Shown here: positions 8,210 to 16,945 of the stretch, piece after piece
Numbering within the stretch: the first letter of the stretch is position 1
Layout: each line of letters starts with the position of its first letter
Assembly: GCA_001789205.1 (NCBI GenBank)
Contig: MFYT01000018.1
Span: 40,351 to 104,350 of the forward strand
DNA: 64,000 nt
Origin: Candidatus Raymondbacteria bacterium RIFOXYA2_FULL_49_16
Lineage (GTDB): Bacteria; Fibrobacterota; OXYB2-FULL-49-7; XYB2-FULL-49-35
Reading direction: 5' to 3'
Notes under the pieces: generated by a model
Seen by the model: the letters and a program-made list of their open reading frames with translations, nothing else
The model's database searches: none
Told to the model about the DNA's origin: nothing
Position numbers and translations under genes: made by a program

Positions 8210-11200
8210 ATGAACATGCTTTTCTCCATCATTACCCTGGTGACCAATCCCGGCGTATATGCCGGGTTCAAACAATCACTCCTGGCCGATATTCACAATA
8301 CTACCGTGATCGAATTCATTCCTGTCGACAATAGCGACAATCGGTATTCAGCCGCGCAAGGCCTGAACAAAGGACTCGAACAAGCGACAGGGACCTATGT
8401 CATGTTTTGCCATCAGGACATCCTGTGCAAAAACCAGTGGCTCGACCAGGTTCAAAAACGCATTGCACTGGTCGAACAGTACGATCCTTTATGGGGCGTC
8501 ATAGGCATGGCCGGCGAATACTGCACTGTGCGCGGCTCCCAGATCTCCTTCAATCCCGCAGGCGCGGTCAACGATTTCCTCAAAACCGACGGCTCTCCCT
8601 ACAGGCCCGCACAGGTGGTTGATGAGCTCTGTCTGATCATACGGAAAGCATCGGGTCTTGCTTTTGATCCCGCGACTTTCACGCATTTTCATTTTTATGG
8701 AGCGGATCTCTGTCTCTCGGCTCTTTCAAGCAATATGCGCAACTATGTGATTCTAGTGCCAACAATCCATTTGTCCGACGGCGGGAGTAATATCGCCCTT
8801 CATTATCCAACCTACCGGGACGAGGCGAAAAAGCTCTACCGGAAATGGTCTGACGCCTTTCCCTGTTTTGGCACCACAACAGCCTGGTTTCTTAACGGAC
8901 GGATCATATATTTGATCGGTACGCGTGACAATCTTGAACCAGCCGAAGAGCGCGTCCCCTGCGCGGCCCCTGCGTGCGCGCCTGCTGTTCAGGAAACACG
9001 CATGGATCTTTCGGTCATACTTGCCGATACAGGGTCGTGCGCTGATCTGCGGCCGGTCATCCATACCTGGACCCAACAGCCGCCCCAGGCGGCTACGTTC
9101 GAAATTATTATAGTATCGCCCAATGCGGACCGTATAAAATCGCTTGTCATGCCCAATACTGGCGGGCCAGGCCTGAAAACCATTGTCAGTACTGTTGCCG
9201 GTGTTGGAGCACTGCTGAACGCGGGCATTGAACACGCCTCAGGAGACATTCTGCTCTTTTCATCAACCCAGGTATGGCCCAGCCCTGGCCTGGTCGCAAC
9301 CCACCTGCAGGCCCACCTGGCGCACAATAGCCCAACCACAGCTATATGCGGCCAGGTTGCGCCCGAATCCAGCGCCACTGTTTCAGCGCTGAACGAGTAT
9401 ATCTTTGAAGCATGCAGGGAATTCCCGTTCTTTACCCGGGACCAGACCACGCCCGCATACCTGCAATGTACGAGCATGAACCTTTCGATAAAACGGGATT
9501 TTCTCAGTTCAACGCGATTCAACGAAGGGTTCCTGTTCACTTCGTTTGAAGGAGCTGAGCTTGGCTTCCGTCTTATGGCAAAAGGCCTCCATCTGCTGTA
9601 CGAAAAACAGGCTGCAACAACCCTGCCTGTCATAGGGACCATTGCTGATGTTGCCGGAGAAATGGCCCGTATAGGTACCATGGCCTTTCTCTGCAATTCC
9701 CTCTGCCCCAACACCATTAATTTCGGCGAACTCCTTACGCAAAACGAGTTCACCCCTCATTTCTTTGAGGAAAAAATCAGGATTGCCTTTGGTAAAAACA
9801 TTCCCTGGCTCGAATACCAGTATGCGCGCACGCGCGACCCACGGGTAAAAAAAGCGCTCTTTGATCTCTATGATACTATCGCCTATGCGCACTGGTGTTG
9901 CGGGGTTCTTGCGGCCGCGGGAAAGCCCGGGAAACAATGTGTTGAAATAAAATGCTCCATAATCATCGTCACTTTTAATAATCGCGGCCTCACGGAAACA
10001 TGTATCGAATCGCTGGTAAAAAATACAGCGTGGCAAAACTATGAAATCATCATCGTGGACAACAATTCCACGGATGGAACGCGGGAATACCTGCACACCA
10101 TTGCAGGTTTTGTGCGCGTCCATGACAACCAGGCAAATGAAGGCTTTGCAAAGGCGTGCAACACGGGCGCCAGCCTTGCCACAGGCCCCATTCTGCTCTT
10201 TCTGAACAACGACACCGAAATCAGTGATCCCGCATGGCTGGACGCGCTCATGGAGGAATTTGCAGACCAGGAAACAGCCATTGCAGGCCCAAAACTCCTG
10301 TTTTCCAATGGTACAATCCAGCACGCGGGCGTTGTCTTTGCAATAAACAACTTTCCCTACCACCTCTATCAGCATTTCCCGGCTGCATACGGACCAGCCT
10401 GCCTCAGGCGCGAATTTCAGGCAGTGACCGGCGCCTGTCTTGCCATTCGTGCCGCGCTCTTTGCCTCCTGCGGCGGTTTTGACCAAGGGTATGTGAATGG
10501 CTGGGAAGACATTGACCTATGCCTCAGGATACGGGCCCTTGGCAAAAAGGTCCTCTATTCCCCAAAAAGCGTTATTGTGCACCACGAAGGCCAAAGCACG
10601 GGACGCAATGAACACATGGCAAACAACCAGGAACGGTTTGAAAAAACCTGGGGAAACAGCGAGCTGTGGGACGACTACCGTTACTTTGTCCCAGATAGGG
10701 CGCTCAAAAAAGACGACCCTGCGGGCCTCCATATCATGCTTACCCATCGTATCACCTCGCCCCTGCCAAACCTTTTCAACGCTGTTTTCCAATGTTTTCA
10801 CACGCTCCAGCAAAAGTTCCGCATCACGGTCCTTGTCGAAGGAGGCAATCCAATCGTTGAAAAATTCGCCCGCGCGCACAATCCTGGTATGGCGGTCGCT
10901 GACTTTGCTCCTGGCAACTATTGTTCGGTCTTTAGAACGTGCGCCATATCCAGCGCAGCCGCTTTGGTCCTCCATTTTGAGACTGGCATCATCATCCATG
11001 GCCCGCTCCCCGAATTGTTCAACGCGGCCGCGCAGATGCCCGGGGCCATTATCGAGGTTCCTGGAATAAAAAAAATGGGGGCAGGCAGTCTGGGACCTGT
11101 GGAATCAATTGGATCAACAACCTTTGTGTTTGCAAAAAAAGTCCTGGAAGAGAACAGCGCGTGCAGCGGCGCCTATCCCGAAGGGTTCCTTGCCATGCTA

Positions 11201-11263
11201 AACCGCCTGCCAGGCCAGAAGCTGCGCGCAAACAGCCATAGCACAGCCATTGTGCCGCGCTAG
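8210..11263 (+). CDS. Large multi-segment family 2 glycosyltransferase
   Basis: 1017 aa; clear GT2 core CSIIIVTFNNRGLTETCIESLVKNTAWQNYEIIIVDNNSTDGTREYL...LFLNNDTEI...GWEDIDLCLRIRALG, plus two upstream segments with GT-A-like openings (FSIITLVTNPG...; LSVILADTGS...). Confidence 0.85.
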   Translation: MNMLFSIITLVTNPGVYAGFKQSLLADIHNTTVIEFIPVDNSDNRYSAAQGLNKGLEQATGTYVMFCHQDILCKNQWLDQVQKRIALVEQYDPLWGVIGMAGEYCTVRGSQISFNPAGAVNDFLKTDGSPYRPAQVVDELCLIIRKASGLAFDPATFTHFHFYGADLCLSALSSNMRNYVILVPTIHLSDGGSNIALHYPTYRDEAKKLYRKWSDAFPCFGTTTAWFLNGRIIYLIGTRDNLEPAEERVPCAAPACAPAVQETRMDLSVILADTGSCADLRPVIHTWTQQPPQAATFEIIIVSPNADRIKSLVMPNTGGPGLKTIVSTVAGVGALLNAGIEHASGDILLFSSTQVWPSPGLVATHLQAHLAHNSPTTAICGQVAPESSATVSALNEYIFEACREFPFFTRDQTTPAYLQCTSMNLSIKRDFLSSTRFNEGFLFTSFEGAELGFRLMAKGLHLLYEKQAATTLPVIGTIADVAGEMARIGTMAFLCNSLCPNTINFGELLTQNEFTPHFFEEKIRIAFGKNIPWLEYQYARTRDPRVKKALFDLYDTIAYAHWCCGVLAAAGKPGKQCVEIKCSIIIVTFNNRGLTETCIESLVKNTAWQNYEIIIVDNNSTDGTREYLHTIAGFVRVHDNQANEGFAKACNTGASLATGPILLFLNNDTEISDPAWLDALMEEFADQETAIAGPKLLFSNGTIQHAGVVFAINNFPYHLYQHFPAAYGPACLRREFQAVTGACLAIRAALFASCGGFDQGYVNGWEDIDLCLRIRALGKKVLYSPKSVIVHHEGQSTGRNEHMANNQERFEKTWGNSELWDDYRYFVPDRALKKDDPAGLHIMLTHRITSPLPNLFNAVFQCFHTLQQKFRITVLVEGGNPIVEKFARAHNPGMAVADFAPGNYCSVFRTCAISSAAALVLHFETGIIIHGPLPELFNAAAQMPGAIIEVPGIKKMGAGSLGPVESIGSTTFVFAKKVLEENSACSGAYPEGFLAMLNRLPGQKLRANSHSTAIVPR

Positions 11264-11290
11264 CAACCTAAAAAAAGCGGCCTGAATGCC

Positions 11291-12223
11291 CTAGCCTTTT
11301 TTTCCTGTCCTGAACACCAGGTCCGGCTTTGCAATGGTGACCGTGGTGCCTGGCTGTACTGATGACGTGACCCACGTATTACCGCCGATCACCGCTCCCT
11401 TGCCAATCACCGTGTCTCCGCCAAGAATTGTAGCGCCCGCATATACCGTGACATGGTCGCAGAGCGTGGGATGACGTTTCATGCCCTTGATGACCCTGCC
11501 GCGCTCGTCCTTGGGAAACGAAAGCGCGCCCAAGGTGACCCCCTGGTAAATTTTTACATTGTTCCCTATCTGCGCTGTCTCGCCGATCACTACGCCCGTG
11601 CCATGGTCGATAAAAAAGCCCCTGCCGATCACCGCTCCCGGATGGATGTCGATCCCGGTCTCCTTGTGCGCCCACTCGCCCATCATGCGCGGAATAAGCG
11701 GCACGTTTTCACAATAGAGAAGATGGGCAATGCGGTGCACGGTAATGGCTTTGATGAACGGATAGCTCACGATTATTTCATCGAACGACTTTGCCGCAGG
11801 ATCGCCCTCAAAGGCCGCACGCACATCGTCCTTGAGCATGTTCCGGATTGCAGGCAGTTGCTCCAAAACCTCGACCGTTATCGAATAGGCCATTGACTCG
11901 CAGTCGCAGGCCTTGCATGATTTGGCGCTTTTTGACGGGCATTGATATTCGAGCGCCCGGTGTATCTGGTAGAACATCTTGTCGAACAGGCCTTCGAGCA
12001 GATTGCCCACGTAGTACGAGACGCCCGACGATGTTATGGACTCCCTGCCGATATACCCGGGAAAAATGATCTTAAAGAAATCGACGATGATTTCCATCAC
12101 GTTCTCGACACTGGGCAGATTCAGCCCGTCAATCTGGTTTATCCCCTTTCTCTTATCGTACGATTTGATGAGCTTCCGGGTCAGGTTCTTCAGTTTCTTG
12201 TGTTTCCAGTCCCATGCGTCCAT
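11291..12223 (-). CDS. cysE: Serine O-acetyltransferase
   Basis: Hexapeptide-repeat C-terminus GIDIHPGAVIGRGFFIDHGTGVVIGETAQIGNNVKIYQGVTLGALSFPKDERGR; start set at MDAWDW (12223) with GGAGG upstream rather than the ORF-track start at 12295. Confidence 0.9.
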   Translation of the reverse strand: MDAWDWKHKKLKNLTRKLIKSYDKRKGINQIDGLNLPSVENVMEIIVDFFKIIFPGYIGRESITSSGVSYYVGNLLEGLFDKMFYQIHRALEYQCPSKSAKSCKACDCESMAYSITVEVLEQLPAIRNMLKDDVRAAFEGDPAAKSFDEIIVSYPFIKAITVHRIAHLLYCENVPLIPRMMGEWAHKETGIDIHPGAVIGRGFFIDHGTGVVIGETAQIGNNVKIYQGVTLGALSFPKDERGRVIKGMKRHPTLCDHVTVYAGATILGGDTVIGKGAVIGGNTWVTSSVQPGTTVTIAKPDLVFRTGKKG

Positions 12224-12233
12224 GGCGCCTCCT

Positions 12234-13136
12234 CTATAGTAAAAGCATCGCCGATATGGCTTTGCGCGCCCGCTCCATAATCGCGGGAGCGACAACGACC
12301 TCGTCCTGCTCCTCCTGCAGCGAAACCAGCAGCTTTTGCAGATCTATCTTTTTCATGTTGGGGCAGATCACGTCCTTGCCAACAAGATAAAAATCCTTTC
12401 TTGGGTTCTCTTTTTTCAGTTGGTATAGAATGCCTTTTTCCGTGCCTATAATAAACTCCGTACGGCCGGATTTCTTCACATACGCAATCATCTGTCCGGT
12501 GGACATGGCTTCATCAGCGGCATCGACCACGTCTTCCGTGCATTCAGGGTGTACCAAAACAACGGCATTGGGATGCTTTTTTCTTGCGGCAAGCACCATG
12601 TCGCGCGTGACCCGGGCGTGCGTGGGGCAAAACCCTTTCCAGCACACGATGTTCCTGCTGGTCTTTTTTCTGACAAAATCACCCAGATACCGGTCTGGGA
12701 CAAAAAGGATGGTTTTATCAGCCGGAAGCGACAAAACAACCTGCACAGCGTTCGCGGAGGTGCAGCACATATCGCTCTCAGCCTTTACCTCAGCGGTTGA
12801 ATTGACATAGCAGACCACCACGCTGCCGGGATATTTGTTCCTGAATTCCCTGACCTGCTGGGCGGTTATCATGTCCGCCATGGGACACCCCGCGCCCCTG
12901 TCAGGAATAATCACTTTTTTATCGGGCGACAGTATTTTTGCCGTCTCAGCCATAAAATACACGCCGCAAAAAACAATGAGCTCCTTGTCCTGTATCGAGG
13001 CCGCTTTTTTGCTGAGCCCAAGCGAATCGCCCGTATAATCCGCGATCTCCTGTATCTCGTCGCGCTGATAGTTATGCGCCAGGATAATCGCCCGCTTTTT
13101 GTTCTTTAAACGGACTATTTCTTCCCGTATGTCCAC
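12234..13136 (-). CDS. nadA: Quinolinate synthase
   Basis: 300 aa; RAIILAHNYQRDEIQEIADYTGDSLGLSKKAA; VNSTAEVKAESDMCCTSANA; FCPTHARV; HPECTEDVVDAAD; CPNMKKIDLQKL. Confidence 0.96.
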   Translation of the reverse strand: MDIREEIVRLKNKKRAIILAHNYQRDEIQEIADYTGDSLGLSKKAASIQDKELIVFCGVYFMAETAKILSPDKKVIIPDRGAGCPMADMITAQQVREFRNKYPGSVVVCYVNSTAEVKAESDMCCTSANAVQVVLSLPADKTILFVPDRYLGDFVRKKTSRNIVCWKGFCPTHARVTRDMVLAARKKHPNAVVLVHPECTEDVVDAADEAMSTGQMIAYVKKSGRTEFIIGTEKGILYQLKKENPRKDFYLVGKDVICPNMKKIDLQKLLVSLQEEQDEVVVAPAIMERARKAISAMLLL

Positions 13137-13147
13137 AAGACTCCCCG

Positions 13148-14224
13148 CTATGATACTTTCCTCGAAATAATGCCGCCGCCCATCACTTCAGTGTCCCGAT
13201 ACAGCACAGCCGCCTGGCCAGCCGCAGGCGCATCAACCGGTTCAGTAAAAATAATCTTCAGCGTATCAGGACCTGTAACGAAAACCTGGGCTTTTTTCGG
13301 TTTTGCCTTGTATCTGATAAGGACGTCGTATTGCCCGCCATCGACAATAGGATCATTGCATACGGAAAGCGCGCGAACCTCAATGGTGTTTGCCAGCACA
13401 TCGTCCTTGCTCCCGACAACCAGAACATTGGCCTCAGGGTCCATAGAAACAACGTATGACCGTTCGCCAAGCGGTCCAAGACCTTTACGCTGGCCAATGG
13501 TGTAGCAATGCAGCCCTGTATGCGTTCCCACTGTTTCACCCAACAGAGTGACAATGGGTCCTGGGCCGCCAACAATGCCATGGTCTTCGAGAAACTCCCG
13601 GTATTTTCCCCGCGGCAAGAAACAAATGTCCTGACTCTCTTCCTTGTCGTGCACTGGTAAATTCAAAGAACGGGCAATTGCGCGTGTTTCGCTCTTTTCC
13701 TTGTCTCCAACAGGAAAAAGAATACGGCCGATGTTTTTCCGAGTAAGGGTGTACAGGAAATATGACTGGTCCTTGGCCCGGTCATTTGCCCTGTAAAGCC
13801 GGTTGTCCCGTATTTGCGCATAGTGTCCTGTGGCCACATACGCGCACCCAAGTTCTGTGGCCTTTGCAATAAGAAAATCAAATTTTAGATAGGTATTGCA
13901 CCTGATGCACGGGTTGGGTGTTCTGCCAGCCGCGTATTCCCTGCAAAAATCATCAACGACCTTCTCCTGGAAAAGCTCCTCAGCATTGACAACGCTATAC
14001 CGGATCCCCAGTTGTTCGGCAACACAACGCGCGTCAAAAGCAGGGGCAAAACCGCAGCAGCTCTTCATGGACGCTTTGCCCGAGTCTGGGTAGAGCTTCA
14101 TAGTAACGCCGACAACCTCGAATCCCTGCTGCTGCAAAAGGGCCGCTGCCACCGATGAATCAACCCCGCCGCTCATGGCAGCCAGAACGCGTTTAGCACC
14201 CATTATCCGCAATCTCAAATCCAA
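13148..14224 (-). CDS. mnmA: tRNA-specific 2-thiouridylase MnmA
   Basis: 358 aa; AAMSGGVDSSVAAALLQQQGFEVVGVTMKLY; GRTPNPCIRCNTYLKFDFL; ATGHYAQI; DQSYFLYTL; ESQDICFLPRGKYREFL; YTIGQRKGLG. Confidence 0.97.
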   Translation of the reverse strand: MDLRLRIMGAKRVLAAMSGGVDSSVAAALLQQQGFEVVGVTMKLYPDSGKASMKSCCGFAPAFDARCVAEQLGIRYSVVNAEELFQEKVVDDFCREYAAGRTPNPCIRCNTYLKFDFLIAKATELGCAYVATGHYAQIRDNRLYRANDRAKDQSYFLYTLTRKNIGRILFPVGDKEKSETRAIARSLNLPVHDKEESQDICFLPRGKYREFLEDHGIVGGPGPIVTLLGETVGTHTGLHCYTIGQRKGLGPLGERSYVVSMDPEANVLVVGSKDDVLANTIEVRALSVCNDPIVDGGQYDVLIRYKAKPKKAQVFVTGPDTLKIIFTEPVDAPAAGQAAVLYRDTEVMGGGIISRKVS

Positions 14225-15176
14225 GGTCCTGGATCATGGCAAGATCATCGTCAACAGCCCTGCCCTTTGTTGTCAGGTAATCGCCAATCATGATGCCCGA
14301 TGCTCCAGCAAAGAACACAAACGACTGCATGTCCCGTAAGATCACTGCGCGGCCGCCGCAGATTTTAATATCTTTTGAAGGGTTCACCAGCCTGAACATG
14401 GCAATTGCCCGCAATGCCTCAAGCGGCTGTATGGGCGTAACACACTCCAGCCGTGTGCCAGCAATGGGATTGAGGAAATTCAGCGGGACACTATCAGGAT
14501 TTATCTTCCTGATCTCAAAGGCAAAGTCCACCCGGTCTTCAAGCGCTTCCCCCATGCCCATGATGCCGCCGCAACAGAGCTTCAGTCCCGCTTTCCGGAC
14601 ATTGCGAATTGTTTCGATCCGTTCATCATAACTGTGCGTTGAAACAATGTTTGGGAAATATTTTTTTGATGTTTCAACATTGTGGTGGTAGATTGAAAGG
14701 CCGGATGTTTTCAGCGCCATTGCCTTGTCCTGGGAAATAATGCCCAATGACGCGTCAACACTGCAGATTTTTGCCATTTTTCTGGTATACTCAAGGATTG
14801 CGTCAAATTCCTCTGGACTATCTACTCCTCTGCCAGAGGACACTAGACCCATACGGCTTTTCCATGCTTTCACTTTGTCGCCATATTCCTGGATAGGATC
14901 AAAACTCATGATGCCGTATTGGGGAGTGTCTGTTTCATGATGGCCTGACTGGGCGCAAAAGGCGCAATCCTCTTCGCACCCACCGGATTTAATGTTGATG
15001 ATTGAGCAGACCGAAACTTTATTGCCAAAAAAATGGTCCCGCACCTGGTTGGCCTGGGCAAAAATTTGCATAAGATCCGGGCCGCTGGCAGTGAGCACCC
15101 CTTGCGCATCTTCCCGCGAAATGCCGTTGTCTTTCAGTGCCTTGTCCGCAAGCCCGCTGTAGAAATTATCTATCAT
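14193..15176 (-). CDS. bioB: Biotin synthase
   Basis: 327 aa; radical SAM motif GGCEEDCAFCAQSGHH; YHHNVETSKKYFPNIVSTHSYDERIETIRNVRKAGLKLCCGGIMGMGE; GASGIMIGDYLTTKGR. Overlaps mnmA. Confidence 0.96.
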   Translation of the reverse strand: MIDNFYSGLADKALKDNGISREDAQGVLTASGPDLMQIFAQANQVRDHFFGNKVSVCSIINIKSGGCEEDCAFCAQSGHHETDTPQYGIMSFDPIQEYGDKVKAWKSRMGLVSSGRGVDSPEEFDAILEYTRKMAKICSVDASLGIISQDKAMALKTSGLSIYHHNVETSKKYFPNIVSTHSYDERIETIRNVRKAGLKLCCGGIMGMGEALEDRVDFAFEIRKINPDSVPLNFLNPIAGTRLECVTPIQPLEALRAIAMFRLVNPSKDIKICGGRAVILRDMQSFVFFAGASGIMIGDYLTTKGRAVDDDLAMIQDLGFEIADNGC

Positions 15177-15247
15177 AAACTTATTCCTGCCTGGTTTTAA
15201 TTCACTATGGGTATAATTCTCCGCAGCTTGCTGCGGCTTCGCAAAAT

Positions 15248-15351
15248 ATGGAACTCACCCCCTTGCCCCCTCTCTTAAAAAGAGGGGGTATGCAGGTATT
15301 TTTCTCCCCCTTCTCTTTCCAAGAGAAGGGGGTTGGGGGGATGAGTTCCAT
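15248..15351. repeat. MITE-like inverted repeat element, C/G-rich
   Basis: Terminal ATGGAACTCA / TGAGTTCCAT; internal hairpins CCCCCTCTCTTAAAAAGAGGGGG and CCCCCTTCTCTTTCCAAGAGAAGGGGG. Confidence 0.65.
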
Positions 15352-15440
15352 GTTGCCTGCTTTTAATAAATTTCTTTTCACTATCTGTTGATTTCTGGCG
15401 CTAAGTGCGCCTGCGGAGCAAAGCGCCCACATACCCGGGA

Positions 15441-15474
15441 AAACGCTCGTTTCGACTACGCTCAACGGGCGTTT
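15441..15474. repeat. Conserved-loop hairpin (copy 1)
   Basis: AAACGCTCG-TTTCGACTACGCTCAA-CGGGCGTTT (9 bp stem with one G-T wobble). Confidence 0.7.
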
Positions 15475-15517
15475 CAATCAATTTACTCATCCGGCCACCG
15501 GCCCCTGTTTAATCATC

Positions 15518-15554
15518 GGCCACGGCCCCTGAGCGAAGCCGAAGGGCCGTGGCC
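15518..15554. repeat. Conserved-loop hairpin (copy 2, opposite orientation)
   Basis: GGCCACGGCCC-CTGAGCGAAGCCGAA-GGGCCGTGGCC, 11 bp perfect stem; loop reverse complement TTCGGCTTCGCTCAG. Confidence 0.7.
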
Positions 15555-16369
15555 TATGAATTTTTAATCACTTCATTCATACTCCCTGTCCTATACCCCT
15601 GTAAATCAAGGGACACAAAGGCATAACCAAGCTCTTTCATGTGCACTACAGTCTCGTTTCTGAACCCTTCATCAAAAAAACGTCCCATTTCCCCTGCTGA
15701 AGTCTCAATCCGAACCATGGTCCCATGGTCCCGGACCCGAAGCACCCTGAACCCCTTGTCGCGCAAATAGTTTTCCGCTTGTTCAACCCGGGCAAGCTTT
15801 TCTTTTGTAATCGCATCACCGTATTGGAACCTGGACGATAGACAGGCAAACGAAGGTTTGTCCCACGTCGGAAGGCCAAGACCGCGGGAAAGTTCCCGTA
15901 TTTCATTCTTACTCAGCCCTGCCTCTTTGAGAGGGCTGCGTATGGCAAGTTCGCCAAGCGCCCTAAACCCTGGCCTGTGGTCAGACACATCATCAATATT
16001 TGATCCATCGAGCACATAAGCAATTCCGAGCAAGCGGGCCTGCTCAAGCAGCTTGGAAAACAATTCTTTTTTACAAAAATAGCACCGGTCAGGCGGATTG
16101 TTCTTGAATTCCGGAATATCCGTCTCCTCAGAATCAAAAAACACCTGCCGTATGCCAATCCGCCGGGCCAGCACAATACTCTCTTCCCGTTCCCGTTGAG
16201 GAAAAGAGAGCGATACAGCTGTAAAAGCCACTGCCTTGTCGTTGAGCGTATCAAAGGCAATTTTTGCGAGAAAGGTACTATCAACGCCTCCTGAAAAAGC
16301 GATTGCCACTGATCCCATGTCTTGGAGAATGGCCTGCAGTCTGCCAAATTTGTCATTGTTTTCCATCAT
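15554..16369 (-). CDS. LarE-like ATP-dependent sulfur transferase (PP-loop)
   Basis: 271 aa; VAIAFSGGVDSTFLAKIAFDTL; PDRCYFCKKELFSKLLEQA; PSFACLSSRFQYGDAITKEKLARVEQAE. Confidence 0.87.
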   Translation of the reverse strand: MMENNDKFGRLQAILQDMGSVAIAFSGGVDSTFLAKIAFDTLNDKAVAFTAVSLSFPQREREESIVLARRIGIRQVFFDSEETDIPEFKNNPPDRCYFCKKELFSKLLEQARLLGIAYVLDGSNIDDVSDHRPGFRALGELAIRSPLKEAGLSKNEIRELSRGLGLPTWDKPSFACLSSRFQYGDAITKEKLARVEQAENYLRDKGFRVLRVRDHGTMVRIETSAGEMGRFFDEGFRNETVVHMKELGYAFVSLDLQGYRTGSMNEVIKNS

Positions 16370-16379
16370 ATCCTCTTAG

Positions 16380-16775
16380 TTACAGAAAATCAGCAACCAG
16401 GGTCTTTTTCATTATCGTCTCAATCTGGCGCGTGAGATCTGCCCACAACGATTTTGTCCTGCATCGTTTGATACGGGCGCAGTTTCCGTGGAACACGCAG
16501 GGAACAATCGAGAGCGGGCCTTCCATGGCAGTGACAATATCATGCACTGACAAAGCCTTGGCAGGGCGCGCAAGAGCATAGCCACCCTTTACCCCCCGCC
16601 TGCTCTTGAGCAATCCCTTTTTCTTAAGCTTGGTAAAAATCGCCTCAAGATATTTTATCGACAGGTCCTGCCGCCGGGCAATGTCCTTCAAATACACATG
16701 GCCTTTCTCACTGTGATCGGCAAGATCAATGACCGCGCGCAGGGCATACCGCCCCTTGGTCGATACCTTCAGCAT
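16380..16775 (-). CDS. Rrf2/IscR-like transcriptional regulator
   Basis: 131 aa; MLKVSTKGRYALRAVIDLADH...IKYLEAIFTKLKKKGLLKSRRGVKGGYALARP; cysteine motif CVFHGNCARIKRC (CX5CX5C). Confidence 0.93.
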   Translation of the reverse strand: MLKVSTKGRYALRAVIDLADHSEKGHVYLKDIARRQDLSIKYLEAIFTKLKKKGLLKSRRGVKGGYALARPAKALSVHDIVTAMEGPLSIVPCVFHGNCARIKRCRTKSLWADLTRQIETIMKKTLVADFL

Positions 16776-16871
16776 AGCGCCTCCCTATAATTCCTATCCT
16801 TTTATAGGAAAATACAAATCCGGAAACCAGGTTCTCAAGGGGCAGTAATGAAAATCCAACTTCTAAAATCC

Positions 16872-16938
16872 GGCGGCGCAGAGGCCGCCAGTTAATCAAC
16901 GTGATTTGTTTTCTTATAAAGCGAGGCTAGACGGCCTC
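16872..16938. repeat. REP-like hairpin pair on the left flank of the RAYT
   Basis: GGCGGC-GCAGAG-GCCGCC then AGTTAATCA (16872-16898), followed by GAGGC...GCCTC hairpin (16923-16938). Confidence 0.7.
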
Positions 16939-16945
16939 ACAACAG

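Noticed and set aside
9509-10486. 325 aa minus-strand ORF
   Set aside because: Fully antisense to the GT2 domain of the 1017 aa glycosyltransferase; no recognisable motifs.
15205-15477. 90 aa minus-strand ORF between bioB and the LarE-like gene
   Set aside because: Made almost entirely of the MITE-like element and hairpin repeats; translation is repeat-derived (IPPTPFSWKEKGEKNTCIPPLFKRGGKG).
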